From Dawidia cretensis (GTDB lineage: Bacteria; Bacteroidota; Bacteroidia; Cytophagales; Cyclobacteriaceae): a DNA stretch of 64,000 nucleotides. The position numbers and the translations under genes were made by a program. The stretch is taken from positions 1-64,000 of the forward strand of contig NZ_JAHESE010000028.1 of NCBI RefSeq assembly GCF_018598175.1. Direction: 5' to 3'. This document shows, piece after piece, positions 17,079 to 26,568 of the stretch. Each line of letters begins with the position of its first letter. Position 1 is the stretch's first letter. The notes under the pieces are model-generated. The model saw only the letters and a program-made list of their open reading frames with translations, had not been told where the DNA came from and ran no database searches.

Positions 17079-17241
17079 GTGCGGAAGGTCAAAAATACAG
17101 GTAGAAAATTCCCCTGCAACGGGCCTGTTAACGATTGCGATCACCAAACCGCCAAATTAGATCAATTCGAGGGGTGTGTTACAAATTGATACTTTATTGG
17201 CCCTGTGCGATACGAACGCAAACGTTGGCGCCTCCTAGCTT

Positions 17242-17251
17242 TGACGCGTCA
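17242..17251. promoter_or_regulatory. Palindrome TGACGCGTCA between HTCC and susC genes
   Basis: A perfect 10-bp palindrome, flanked by AGC on the left and GCT on the right (AGCTT-TGACGCGTCA-GCT). It is centred about 44 bp upstream of the susC-like ATG, in the divergent HTCC/susC promoter region. It is a candidate site for the HTCC AraC domain; this is inference from position. Confidence 0.35.
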
Positions 17252-17289
17252 GCTAACCAAACCTGATATGTTGAACTAAATGCAAAGCT

Positions 17290-20200
17290 ATGGAGAAAAC
17301 ACTACGTGTCTATTCTTATGAAATTCACAGGAACCTGGGCAGCCTTTTGCTCCTGTTCCTGCTCGCTGTGCTGGCTATTCCGGTCGCCGCACAGCAGGAA
17401 GTGACCATTAAAGGTAAAGTGACCGAGCTGGTAGACGGCACGTCCTTACCGGGGGTGAACGTTCTTGTCAAAGGAACGCCCAATGGTACCACCACCGACG
17501 CGAACGGTGAGTACACGTTGTCGGTGCCGGCGGGTGCCACCCTGATATTTTCGTTTGTAGGATACTTCCCCGAGGAAATTGTAGTGTCCAATCAAACGCA
17601 GATCGATGTACCGATGAGCCCGGACATTACCACCCTGCAAGAGATGGTAGTGATTGGCTACGGCACAGTAAAACGCGGTGATGTGACCGGCTCGGTGGTA
17701 TCGTTAAAAAGTGACGACCTTACACCCGGGGCGAACATCTCGTTAGGTCAGGTATTGCAAGGCCGTGCGCCGGGCGTGCAGGTATACCAGAAGAGCGGTG
17801 AGCCCGGTAGTGCCATGAGCGTGAAGATACGCGGTGTCAGCTCGATCAGTGCGGGCAACGATCCGCTGTATGTTATCGACGGCATGCCGGTGAATAATAT
17901 CTCGCCGGTGGGCTCGCCCGGTGTGGCCGGTGCCTCCAACAACCAGAATGCGCGTAACCCGCTGAACGGTATCAACCCGGCAGACATCGAGTCGATCGAA
18001 ATTCTGAAAGATGCTTCTGCTACCGCCATCTACGGCTCGCGTGGTTCTAACGGCGTCGTGCTGATCACCACCAAGCGTGGTGCCTCCGGGGCGATGAAGG
18101 TCAACTATAATGTGCAGGTAGGTACACAACGTGCCACGAAGAAACTCGACATGCTCAGTGGTACCGAGTACCGCGACGTGCTGAATGCCATCATCGACGA
18201 CGGTGCGCCGAACAACCCCGCCCGTGTGCCCGATGAAATTGTGAACACCAACTGGCAGGATGAGCTGTATCGCAATGCGCCGATCCAAAGCCACGACCTG
18301 AGCCTTTCGGGTGGTAAGGACAACACCCGATTCTATGCTTCGCTGGGATACTTCGACCAGGAGGGTGTGATTCCCAACTCGGGCACCAAACGCTATTCGG
18401 CAAAACTGAACGTCGAGAACTCAATAGAAAAGAAATATGCGTTCGGCATGAACCTCGCGGCGTCGTATATCCATGACGACTTCAACTCTGTCGGTGTCGG
18501 TATCAACGAAAATGCACCGGCGCTCTACTCGGCGCTCTTCTACGATCCGACGGTGCCGGTATACAATCCCGATGGCACCTATTTCCGGGCATCGTCTATG
18601 ACGCCTCAGCTCGATAATCCGGTAGCCGTCATGAATGGCCAGACCGCCAACAGTGATTCTTACCGCATCTTTGGTACGGTCTACGGCGAATATTTCGTTC
18701 TGCCTGAGCTGTCTGCGAAAGTGAAAGTTTCCGGTGACATAAGCACTTCGCGCCGCAATGCCTGGATCGATCCTTCCACCATCCTCGGGGCCAACAACGG
18801 TGGCATTGCTTCGGTAAATTATGGCGACGTAAACTACTATATGGTAGAGGGTACGCTGAATTACAACAAGAAGCTTTCCGACGACCATAGCGTTAACGCT
18901 GTACTCGGTACCACATACGAGCACTTCGGCTCCAACACATTCAACGGCAACGGCCGTGGCTACGTGACGCCGGAGCTTAGCTATGACGCCATCGGTACGG
19001 GTGACGCGGTACGCAACGTGATCGGTAGCGGCCGGCAGTCGGCTGTGCTGGCTTCGTACCTGGGTCGCGTGAACTATACGTTCAAAGGCCGCTACCTGGT
19101 GACGGCTTCGTTCCGTGCGGACGGCTCGTCGCGCTTCGGCCCGAATAACCGCTTTGCTTACTTCCCTTCGGGCGCTGTGGCCTGGAAGATCCAGGAGGAG
19201 CCCTTCCTGGCCAGTGTAGGCTTTATCGACGAGCTGAAGCTGCGCGCCAGCGTGGGTTCGGTCGGTAACCAGGCTATTCCGAACTATATGTTTCTCAATA
19301 CCTATGGCGCCAACAGCCAGGGGCCGGTCTTCGGAGGGGCACGTGCACCGCAGTTCTATCCGGCGCGTCTGCCCAACCCGGACCTGAAGTGGGAGTCGTC
19401 TGTGCAGGCCGACATCGGCGTGGACTTCGCGTTCTTTGATCACCGCCTGTCGGGTTCATTAGAATACTATAATCGTAAAACGTCCGACCTGCTGCTGGAT
19501 ATGCCGCAGCCGCTGAGCACCGGTTATGGTTCGAAGTTTGTCAATGCAGGCAGCATGCGCAACAGCGGTATCGAACTTGGCCTCTCGGCCGACGCTGTGC
19601 GCGGCGAAAGCTTTACCTGGAACATCGGCGGTAATATTTCGACCGTTAAGAACGAAGTGCTGAGCCTCGGCGACATGAAGCAGTTCTTCCGCGGTGGTGT
19701 AGCGTCCATTCCGGCGCCGACGGTGGTACGCCCCGGCGAATCGCTCGGCGCTTTTTATGGATACCGCGTTGTCGGCATCTGGCAGGAAAACGACGACCGT
19801 ACCGGTTGGCCCGCGGCAATACAGCCCGGTGACGTGAAGTACTACGACCGTAATGCTGACAAGCAGATTACGGCTGACGACCGCGTTGTGCTGGCGAGCT
19901 CCATTCCTGATTTTACATATGGCCTGACCAGTACCTGGACCTATAAGAACATCTCCCTGTCGGCCTTCTTCGAAGGGTCGCACGGCGCCAGCGTGCTGAA
20001 CGCTACGACGATCGAGACGTACTTTCCCACGGCCTTCCGCCGGAACCGCCTGGCCGAACCGTTGCTGAACCGCTGGACTCCCGAAAACGCGTCGAACGAA
20101 TATCCGTCGTTTGTGCGGCCTGCATCGCAAGGCACGGCTGTGCAGATCAACTCGACTACCGTGGAAGATGCTTCGTACCTGCGCCTGCAGTCGGTACGCC

Positions 20201-20400
20201 TGAGCTATAACCTGCCGATCGCCAACGGGCCCATCCGCAATGTGCAGTTTTATGCGGTGGGTCAGAACCTGTTTACCATTACCGACTACACCGGTATCGA
20301 CCCGGCCGCCAACTCGCTGGGTGACGATGTAGTACGCGTGGACTACAGCGCTTACCCGATGGTTCGCACGTATATGCTCGGCATGAATGTTCAATTCTAA
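17290..20400 (+). CDS. SusC/RagA-family TonB-dependent outer-membrane receptor
   Basis: A 1036-residue glycan importer of the outer membrane. A signal peptide ends near AIPVAAQQ (about 36), followed by a CarboxypepD_reg-like domain (KGKVTELVDGTSLPGVNVLV to about 115), the SusC signature MVVIGYGTVKRGDVTGSV, a plug domain (QVLQGRAPGVQVYQKSGEPG, then SIEILKDASATAIYGSRGSN) and a 22-strand barrel ending in MLGMNVQF with a C-terminal Phe. It lacks the STN domain, so it is not wired to an anti-sigma factor; regulation by the divergent HTCC fits. The SusD gene follows with its start 14 bp beyond the stop. Confidence 0.96.
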   Translation: MEKTLRVYSYEIHRNLGSLLLLFLLAVLAIPVAAQQEVTIKGKVTELVDGTSLPGVNVLVKGTPNGTTTDANGEYTLSVPAGATLIFSFVGYFPEEIVVSNQTQIDVPMSPDITTLQEMVVIGYGTVKRGDVTGSVVSLKSDDLTPGANISLGQVLQGRAPGVQVYQKSGEPGSAMSVKIRGVSSISAGNDPLYVIDGMPVNNISPVGSPGVAGASNNQNARNPLNGINPADIESIEILKDASATAIYGSRGSNGVVLITTKRGASGAMKVNYNVQVGTQRATKKLDMLSGTEYRDVLNAIIDDGAPNNPARVPDEIVNTNWQDELYRNAPIQSHDLSLSGGKDNTRFYASLGYFDQEGVIPNSGTKRYSAKLNVENSIEKKYAFGMNLAASYIHDDFNSVGVGINENAPALYSALFYDPTVPVYNPDGTYFRASSMTPQLDNPVAVMNGQTANSDSYRIFGTVYGEYFVLPELSAKVKVSGDISTSRRNAWIDPSTILGANNGGIASVNYGDVNYYMVEGTLNYNKKLSDDHSVNAVLGTTYEHFGSNTFNGNGRGYVTPELSYDAIGTGDAVRNVIGSGRQSAVLASYLGRVNYTFKGRYLVTASFRADGSSRFGPNNRFAYFPSGAVAWKIQEEPFLASVGFIDELKLRASVGSVGNQAIPNYMFLNTYGANSQGPVFGGARAPQFYPARLPNPDLKWESSVQADIGVDFAFFDHRLSGSLEYYNRKTSDLLLDMPQPLSTGYGSKFVNAGSMRNSGIELGLSADAVRGESFTWNIGGNISTVKNEVLSLGDMKQFFRGGVASIPAPTVVRPGESLGAFYGYRVVGIWQENDDRTGWPAAIQPGDVKYYDRNADKQITADDRVVLASSIPDFTYGLTSTWTYKNISLSAFFEGSHGASVLNATTIETYFPTAFRRNRLAEPLLNRWTPENASNEYPSFVRPASQGTAVQINSTTVEDASYLRLQSVRLSYNLPIANGPIRNVQFYAVGQNLFTITDYTGIDPAANSLGDDVVRVDYSAYPMVRTYMLGMNVQF

Positions 20401-20413
20401 TTGTATACCCGTC

Positions 20414-21892
20414 ATGAAAAAATATATAATCCCGTTTACGTTCGCGCTGCTGGCAATGCTGCAGTGGAGCTGCGAAGACATGCTGGACGTAGATCCGCCC
20501 AGTGAATTAAAAGAAGAAGATGTGCTGACCGACAACGGCATACGCTCGCTGCTATTCTCGGCGTACCGCGAAGTGCAGGTGTCCACCCCGTCGCGCTGGC
20601 TTATCCAGATCGGCGAAGTAACGACCGATGTCGCCTACAACACCGACGGCGGCGAAAACCTGCAAATGGCGCAGCTGATCAATTTCACCTGGGACCCCAC
20701 ACTGGCCACGCTGCAAGACGACAACTGGGCACCGTTCTACCGCAGCATCCGCAACGTGAACTTGCTGCTCGACCTGCTGCCGCGGAGCCAATCCAGCGAG
20801 GCGAACAAGGCATTGTTTGCTGCCGAGGGTCACATGCTGCGCGGCTATGCCTTCGCACATCTGTACAGTCTGTTTGGCTCTGTGCCGCTGCGCAACTGGC
20901 GCCCCGCACCGGGCGAGTCGGTGCAGCTGGCGCGCGCGAGCGACGAAGAGATACAAAGCTTTATCGAGGCGGAATTGCTGGCCGCCATTCCCGACCTGCC
21001 GGATCCCGGTAAGGAACAGGCCTTCGGCCGGGCCAACAAAGGCATGGCCTGGGCAATCCTGGCGAAGTTTTATCTCAATACACGCCAGTGGCAAAAGGCG
21101 GCTGACGCCGCACAAGAAGTCATTGGCTTCGGATACTATGACCTGTTCGATGATTTCGAAACAATGTTCCGCGTAGAGAACGAAGGTAATCGCGAAATGA
21201 TCATGGTCATTCCCTGCCTCAACGTGGACGGCTACGGCAACTGGTGGCAAGCCGGCGCCATGCCAAACAATTTCCGTTCGTCGCCTGACAACCCGTATTG
21301 GGTGTGGAAAAATACCATGGCGATCTTTGCTACCCAGTACAGACTGCGCTCGGCCTTCGTCAACACGTTTGACTTTGCGAAGGACGTACGCGCCCGGTTG
21401 ATCCTTCGCTCCTTTGTCAATGCCGATGGCGCCACGGTGAATCTGGCCGCGCAGACAGACAACTGCCGGTCGCTGAAATACTTCGACCCCGCCACGGTGG
21501 GCAACAACAGCGGCAACGATGTTCCCGTCATTCGCTATGCCGACATACTCCTGACGCGCGCCGAAGCCATGAACGAGCTCGATGGTCCCTCGCAAGACGC
21601 GCTCGACCTGATCAACGAGGTGCGTACGCGCGCCGGGCTGGATGACATCACGCTGGCGGAAGCGGTTGACAAAGAGACGCTGCGCAATTTCATCCTGCGC
21701 GAGCGTGGCTGGGAGTTTGTATCGGAAGCGAAGCGTCGCGAAGACCTGCTGCGCCATGATAAGTTTATTTTATCGGCGCAAGGCCGCGGAGCCGCCGCGA
21801 CCGACAAACACAAGCTGTTCCCTTTCCCGCAAAGCGAGCGCGACAGCAACCCGATCAGCGGTCAGAACCCGGGCTATGAAGTAACACAATAA
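20414..21892 (+). CDS. SusD/RagB-family glycan-binding lipoprotein
   Basis: A 492-residue surface lipoprotein that caps the SusC barrel and binds glycan. ATG at 20414 gives MKKYIIPFTFALLAMLQWSC with the lipid-carrying Cys near 20. SusD hallmarks are the TPR-like helices (NVNLLLDLLPRSQSSEANKA; AEGHMLRGYAFAHLYSLFGS), PVIRYADILLTRAEAMNEL, DLINEVRTRAGLDD and FILRERGWEFVSEAKRREDL. A 19-bp-stem terminator follows, which probably limits read-through into the glycosidase gene. Confidence 0.95.
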   Translation: MKKYIIPFTFALLAMLQWSCEDMLDVDPPSELKEEDVLTDNGIRSLLFSAYREVQVSTPSRWLIQIGEVTTDVAYNTDGGENLQMAQLINFTWDPTLATLQDDNWAPFYRSIRNVNLLLDLLPRSQSSEANKALFAAEGHMLRGYAFAHLYSLFGSVPLRNWRPAPGESVQLARASDEEIQSFIEAELLAAIPDLPDPGKEQAFGRANKGMAWAILAKFYLNTRQWQKAADAAQEVIGFGYYDLFDDFETMFRVENEGNREMIMVIPCLNVDGYGNWWQAGAMPNNFRSSPDNPYWVWKNTMAIFATQYRLRSAFVNTFDFAKDVRARLILRSFVNADGATVNLAAQTDNCRSLKYFDPATVGNNSGNDVPVIRYADILLTRAEAMNELDGPSQDALDLINEVRTRAGLDDITLAEAVDKETLRNFILRERGWEFVSEAKRREDLLRHDKFILSAQGRGAAATDKHKLFPFPQSERDSNPISGQNPGYEVTQ

Positions 21893-21899
21893 CACACCA

Positions 21900-21950
21900 G
21901 AAACCGGTACTACCAATAATGTACTATATTGGTAGTACCGGTTTCTTTAT
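21900..21950 (+). terminator. Terminator with a perfect 19-bp stem
   Basis: The arms at 21900-21918 and 21927-21945 are exact complements around an eight-base loop and are followed by TTTAT. The stem is much longer than most intrinsic terminators. It sits between susD and the glycosidase gene and probably lowers expression of the enzymes relative to the SusC/D pair. Confidence 0.85.
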
Positions 21951-21968
21951 TAAACAACCATTAGCATC

Positions 21969-23039
21969 ATGAAAAGACAGACAATTCTCGTTCTCGCCCT
22001 TGTATTTACTGTGGCTGCTGCAATGGCCCAGGACAAAAAATGGACCGCGCAAAAAGCCAATGACTGGTATGCCAAACAAGGCTGGATCAGCGGCTGTAAC
22101 TATCAACCCAATTCGGCCATCAACCAACTCGAAATGTTTCAGAAGGAAACATTCGACAAAGTTGCCATCGACCGCGAGCTGAAGTGGGCCTCTGATTTGG
22201 GCTTCACGACCATGCGCGTGTTCCTGCACCATATTCTGTGGACAACCGATAAAGAAGGTTTTAAAAAACGTCTGAATGAATACCTGGCGATCTCGTCCAA
22301 GCATGGTATCAAAACCATGTTTGTATTCTTCGACGATTGCTGGAACGATACCTATGCGCCCGGCAAACAACCCGAGCCGAAGCCCGGCGTGCACAACTCC
22401 GGCTGGGTACGCGACCCCGGCACGATGATCTATACCCACCCCGACACACTGGTGGTGCTGGAGAAATATGTAAAAGACATTCTGACGACGTTCGCGAAGG
22501 ACGACCGCATTCTGTTGTGGGATCTTTATAACGAACCCGGCAACAATCAACAACATGAAAAGAGCCTGCCGCTGCTGAAGAGCGTATTTGCATGGGCACG
22601 TGCGGTGAATCCGTCGCAGCCGCTGTCGGCCGGCGTGTGGAACTGGGGCCCGAAGTTTGCAGAGCTGAATGAGTTTCAACTGCAAAACTCGGATGTGATT
22701 ACATATCACCAGTATGGCTATATCGAAAAACATGCTGCCTTGATTGACGATCTGAAGAAAAACGGCCGGCCGTTGATTTGCACAGAGTATATGGCGCGCC
22801 GCAATGGCAGCCTCTTCCAGGTGATTATGCCGATGTTGAAAGAGAAGAATGTCGGTGCCATTAACTGGGGTTTTATCTCGGGTAAGACAAATACGATTTT
22901 TGCGTGGGATACGCCGATTCCGTCGGGCAATGAGCCGGAGCTCTGGTTCCATGATATTCTGCGGAAGGATGGGACGCCGTACAGCCCTTCGGAGATACAA
23001 GTGATCAAGGCTGTTAACGCGAAGAGCAAAAAGAAATAA
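21969..23039 (+). CDS. Secreted GH5-like glycoside hydrolase
   Basis: A 356-residue periplasmic or secreted (beta/alpha)8 enzyme with a signal peptide ending at AAAMAQ (about 20). Clan-A features are GFTTMRVFLHHILW, the acid/base loop LLWDLYNEPGNN (Glu about 189) and the nucleophile strand RPLICTEYMARR (Glu about 268). WNWGPKFAELNE fits the same fold. Similar Bacteroidota proteins are often labelled '1,4-beta-xylanase' without assays, so the substrate should be left open. It is in the PUL between SusD and a sulfatase. Confidence 0.8.
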   Translation: MKRQTILVLALVFTVAAAMAQDKKWTAQKANDWYAKQGWISGCNYQPNSAINQLEMFQKETFDKVAIDRELKWASDLGFTTMRVFLHHILWTTDKEGFKKRLNEYLAISSKHGIKTMFVFFDDCWNDTYAPGKQPEPKPGVHNSGWVRDPGTMIYTHPDTLVVLEKYVKDILTTFAKDDRILLWDLYNEPGNNQQHEKSLPLLKSVFAWARAVNPSQPLSAGVWNWGPKFAELNEFQLQNSDVITYHQYGYIEKHAALIDDLKKNGRPLICTEYMARRNGSLFQVIMPMLKEKNVGAINWGFISGKTNTIFAWDTPIPSGNEPELWFHDILRKDGTPYSPSEIQVIKAVNAKSKKK

Positions 23040-23068
23040 GGTTTGGTTAAGATGCCCAAGGGGCAGGA

Positions 23069-23140
23069 CAGTGTGAGCGTGCGCGCGAGAGCGAACACGA
23101 GCGCACTGTTTTTCTTCGCTCTCGCGCGCACACTGTTTTT
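23069..23140 (+). terminator. Long bulged hairpin terminator after the glycosidase gene
   Basis: CAGTGTG plus CGCGCGAGAGCGAA on the 5' side pair with TTCGCTCTCGCGCG plus CACACTG on the 3' side. A six-base bulge (AGCGTG) interrupts the 5' arm, and TTTTT follows at 23136-23140. The 5' arm is a partial tandem duplication of GTGTGAGCG/GTGCGCGCG units. It separates the glycosidase from the sulfatase gene. Confidence 0.75.
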
Positions 23141-23270
23141 GTCGGCATCTGGCGCAAGTTTAGGCGCGCAGCGCGGAACGTGTGACTCCAACTGCCGACA
23201 GTCTTAGACTGCCGGGAAACCTGGGAGAAAGTTGATCTGGCACAATGTAAAATAATTCCAACATAGGAAA

Positions 23271-24971
23271 ATGAAGTATAAAAAACTCACTTGTCTAATG
23301 TTGTCAGTCGCCCTTCTTAGCGGCTGCTCCAACGTACAAACTACCAACAACGCTGCCACCAAAACAGACGACCGCCCGAACATCATTCTTATCCTGGCCG
23401 ATGATTTAGGCTACTCTGACCTCGGCTGCTACGGCGGCGAGATTCAAACTCCTAACCTCGATTATCTGGCGCAGAACGGCGTTCGCTTTACATCGTTCTA
23501 TAATACTTCGCGTTGTTGCCCTTCGCGCGCGGCGTTGCTGACGGGGATTTCGAACCATCAGGCGGGTATTGGCGAAATGACGACCGATCGTCATGCGCCG
23601 GGCTACCGTGGGTATATTACCGAGAATACTATTACGGTGGCGGAAGCACTCAAACGTGGGGGCTATCGTACGGCTATGGCGGGTAAGTGGCATGTGTCGA
23701 ATACCATTGAGCAGCCTACGAAAGAAGCGCAGAACCGGTGGCTGAACCACCAGGAGAGCCATCCGCTGTTTTCGCCAATCGAACAATATCCTACTAACCG
23801 GGGCTTTGAAAAATATTATGGCAACATCTTCGGTGTTGTTGACTTCTTCGATCCTTTCAGTTTAGTACATGGTACCACACCGGTCGAGTCGGTACCGAAA
23901 AATTATTATCATACGGATGCGCTCAACGATACGGTCGCGAGCTATATCCGGTCCTATGAAAAAGGAAAAGATCCTTTCTTTATATACCTGGCGCATACCG
24001 CACCGCATTGGCCATTGCACGCGTTGCCGGAAGATATTCGTAAGTATGAGAATACATACACCGCCGGATGGGATGCCATTCGGGACGCGCGGTATAAGCG
24101 CATGGTCAACCTTGGTTTGATCGATCCCAAGACTGCGCCATTGTCACCGCGTATGACAAAGGACAAACAGCGGTGGGAGGATAATCCCAACCAGAAGTGG
24201 GACGCACACGCCATGGCGGTGCACGCTGCGATGGTGGATCGTATGGACCAGGGCATCGGCCGTATTCTAACGGCACTGCGCGAGACCCATCAACTCGACA
24301 ATACCATCATTTTGTTCCTGAGCGATAACGGCGCCAGCCCGGAGATCTGTGAGCGTTATGGTCCGGGTTTTGATCGCCCGGGGCAGACACGTACCGGGGA
24401 GACCATTGTGTACCCGTTGAAGAAGGAAGTGTTGCCGGGTCCGGAAACGACATTTGCGTCGATCGGTCCGGTGTGGGCGAATGTGGCCAACACGCCGTAT
24501 CAGTATGCGAAGGCTGAATCTTACGAGGGAGGTGTACGTACGCCGATGATTGCTTTCTGGCCGAAAGGTATTTCTGCTGCGCAAAAAGGTAAGTTCAATA
24601 AAACGGTGGCTCACCTGACGGACTTCATGCCGACTTTTCTACAACTGGCAAAAGCAGAGTATCCGGCGCAATACGACAACCGCACGATCACCCCGATGCA
24701 AGGCACCAGCCTGCTCACGGCGCTGACACAGGGCACGGAGAAGACTGACCGTACATTGTATAATGAGCACTTCAACGCGCGCTACGTGCGCAACGGTGAT
24801 TGGAAGCTGGTGTCAACGGCGCGCGATACTACGTGGCACTTGTACAAGATTAAAGAAGATCAAACGGAATTGAATGACCTGGCGGCACAACAGCCGGCCA
24901 AGGTGCAAGAGCTTGCGGCCCAATGGCAACAATGGGCGCGAACGCATCAAGTGTATCCGAAACCAAAGTAG
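23271..24971 (+). CDS. Lipoprotein sulfatase (arylsulfatase family S1)
   Basis: A 566-residue formylglycine sulfatase anchored as a lipoprotein ([12 protein letters not shown], Cys near 20). Motifs: [20 protein letters not shown] with metal-binding Asp-Asp (about 36-55); the sulfatase signature [13 protein letters not shown] (about 81-93), in which the first Cys of C-C-P-S-R becomes formylglycine; GKWHV; and [14 protein letters not shown] (Asp-Asn metal ligands). Maturation requires a formylglycine-generating or anSME enzyme elsewhere. Its place at the end of the PUL suggests the glycan is sulfated. Confidence 0.93.
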   Translation: MKYKKLTCLMLSVALLSGCSNVQTTNNAATKTDDRPNIILILADDLGYSDLGCYGGEIQTPNLDYLAQNGVRFTSFYNTSRCCPSRAALLTGISNHQAGIGEMTTDRHAPGYRGYITENTITVAEALKRGGYRTAMAGKWHVSNTIEQPTKEAQNRWLNHQESHPLFSPIEQYPTNRGFEKYYGNIFGVVDFFDPFSLVHGTTPVESVPKNYYHTDALNDTVASYIRSYEKGKDPFFIYLAHTAPHWPLHALPEDIRKYENTYTAGWDAIRDARYKRMVNLGLIDPKTAPLSPRMTKDKQRWEDNPNQKWDAHAMAVHAAMVDRMDQGIGRILTALRETHQLDNTIILFLSDNGASPEICERYGPGFDRPGQTRTGETIVYPLKKEVLPGPETTFASIGPVWANVANTPYQYAKAESYEGGVRTPMIAFWPKGISAAQKGKFNKTVAHLTDFMPTFLQLAKAEYPAQYDNRTITPMQGTSLLTALTQGTEKTDRTLYNEHFNARYVRNGDWKLVSTARDTTWHLYKIKEDQTELNDLAAQQPAKVQELAAQWQQWARTHQVYPKPK

Positions 24972-24991
24972 GAGGTAGAGCTTGATAGGGT

Positions 24992-25029
24992 AAGGGGAGA
25001 GGGATGTGCCAACGTCCGTCTCCTTTTTT
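24992..25029. terminator. Intrinsic terminator between convergent genes
   Basis: GGAGA (24996-25000) pairs with TCTCC (25019-25023), with imperfect inner pairing, and is followed by TTTTTT. The T-run overlaps the stop codon of the convergent protease gene (25028-25030). It serves the sulfatase transcript on the plus strand. Confidence 0.65.
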
Positions 25030-26257
25030 ATGTACCCGATGTTGCTGCTTGCAGCGTTAATCCTGTGCGCATAAGCATGCGGTCGAACAGATGTTTTTCG
25101 TCCAGGTCGAGGTTGGTATAATTGGCTTCGAGAAATGCGCGGTATTTGTCGCGTGTAATCAGGTCGCCTTTACGGTGGCATGCCAGCAACATATAGATCG
25201 CGGCGGAAAGCGTGGCGCTGTTGACGAACTCAAAGTCCATCGATTGGAGGAGGTTAGGTACGCCTTCGCCGATCTTGCCTTTCTCTACCAGCACGGCGCC
25301 ACGTGTGCCGCGAAAGTTTACATCGCCGGGGATGGCTTGTACCGCCAGTGCGGAGTGTACGTCGGCTTGCTCGATGTCGTCCACGACGAGGTAGGTCCAG
25401 GCCAGCAGATTGTAGAGCAGGCCGGTATAGGGCTTGAAGGCTTTCTCGTGCAGGTGGTCGCGTAAGGACAGGGATAGTTTCAGGCTTGCGTCGAACTGCC
25501 CTGTTTTAAGGAGCAAGTGCGCGTGCGTCAGTTGTTGCGTGTGTTCTGTGGGATGCAGCTCCAGGTAGGCCTTGAGAAGCGTTAGCGCCTGCGCATATTC
25601 TTTGGCTTCGGTAAGACGGTGGATGTCGTAGAGCGCATCGGCATCGGCGTTGAACTTCACCTCCTTTTGAGGAATAAACGGCAGCTTTAACAAATACAGG
25701 CCGTCGGTGGGAACACGGCGTCCTTGTACGTTGGTCATAAAGGGGACTAAGCTCCAGATGGCGATGAGTGCGTTGGTAACAATGATGATGGAAGAAAGGT
25801 CTACGTAAAAGTAGGTCTCGTGTGGCCAAAGTGGCGGACCTGATAGTACACGAAATATCGCCGCTACGAGCAGGTTGCCCAGCACACCACCTGCCACGTA
25901 GAGTGCGTAGCGAAGTTTCAGGTGACTGCCGGTGGTAAAGGATGCGTGCGCATAGCCGCCGCGGAAATTCTTGTGTACGATGAAGGCTACACCGAAAAAC
26001 TGACGGCGGTATACTTCATGAACGCCCATGCCCAGTACCAGCCGCATAGGCTTGCCACCCGCGATGCGGGCAAACACCAGGTGGCCGGCTTCGTGTATGA
26101 TGAGGGCGAGCCGGAGTGCCAGCACATAGATGCCAAAGTATACCAATGCATTGGGTACCATCGGACTCTCGGGAACGAGGGGACCGGCAGCCAATCCCAG
26201 GGCCACACACGCCAGGGCGTAGGGGGGAAGGAGCGTAAAGAAAAGTCGCGCGCTCAT
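25028..26257 (-). CDS. Site-2-protease-like (M50) membrane protein with TPR-like tail
   Basis: A 409-residue protein from ATG at 26257. Helices near the N-terminus carry the zinc motif HEAGH (IIHEAGHLVFARIAGG, about 55-70), and a later segment VPFMTNVQGRRVPTDGLYLL (about 173-192) holds the second M50 motif ending in Asp-Gly. The C-terminal 200 residues are soluble helical repeats (AKEYAQALTLLKAYLELHPT; LLKTGQFDASLKLSLSLRDH). M50 proteases cut membrane-spanning anti-sigma factors or signal peptides. The target here is unknown. It is convergent with the sulfatase gene. Confidence 0.75.
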   Translation of the reverse strand: MSARLFFTLLPPYALACVALGLAAGPLVPESPMVPNALVYFGIYVLALRLALIIHEAGHLVFARIAGGKPMRLVLGMGVHEVYRRQFFGVAFIVHKNFRGGYAHASFTTGSHLKLRYALYVAGGVLGNLLVAAIFRVLSGPPLWPHETYFYVDLSSIIIVTNALIAIWSLVPFMTNVQGRRVPTDGLYLLKLPFIPQKEVKFNADADALYDIHRLTEAKEYAQALTLLKAYLELHPTEHTQQLTHAHLLLKTGQFDASLKLSLSLRDHLHEKAFKPYTGLLYNLLAWTYLVVDDIEQADVHSALAVQAIPGDVNFRGTRGAVLVEKGKIGEGVPNLLQSMDFEFVNSATLSAAIYMLLACHRKGDLITRDKYRAFLEANYTNLDLDEKHLFDRMLMRTGLTLQAATSGT

Positions 26258-26568
26258 AGTCAGGTAGGGTTCCGGCAAAGGTACGCCAATTCATCCGCTG
26301 ACCGGCCCGGAGGTAAGCTTTCCCCCTTTTTTGCACGGTTTGTGAATTGGGCAGGCCTGTCTATGGCGGCCAAAGGCGGGGTATTCCCCGAGTATTCTCC
26401 GTGTTGAGTCCGAGTATAGTCCGAGATAAGCCCGTTCTAAAAGGACGGAGACAAGCCGGTGTTTATTCGCATACAGCCCCGCCTGAAACGGCACTAGGAG
26501 GCGGTCCGCTCGATGGTTCCTCGAATTTTCCTAATTATCGCTATTTTGAGACCTCAATCCCCCAACGC

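Noticed and set aside
20552-21757. 401-codon open frame on the minus strand
   Set aside because: It is antisense to SusD and has no protein-like motifs.
21924-23000. 358-codon open frame on the minus strand
   Set aside because: It is antisense to the glycoside hydrolase, which has a signal peptide and catalytic motifs.
26258-26568. Upstream extension of the bestrophin-like gene and repeated GAGTAT/GTCCGAG units near 26390-26430
   Set aside because: The extension does not read as protein. The short repeats are imperfect and too few to call.
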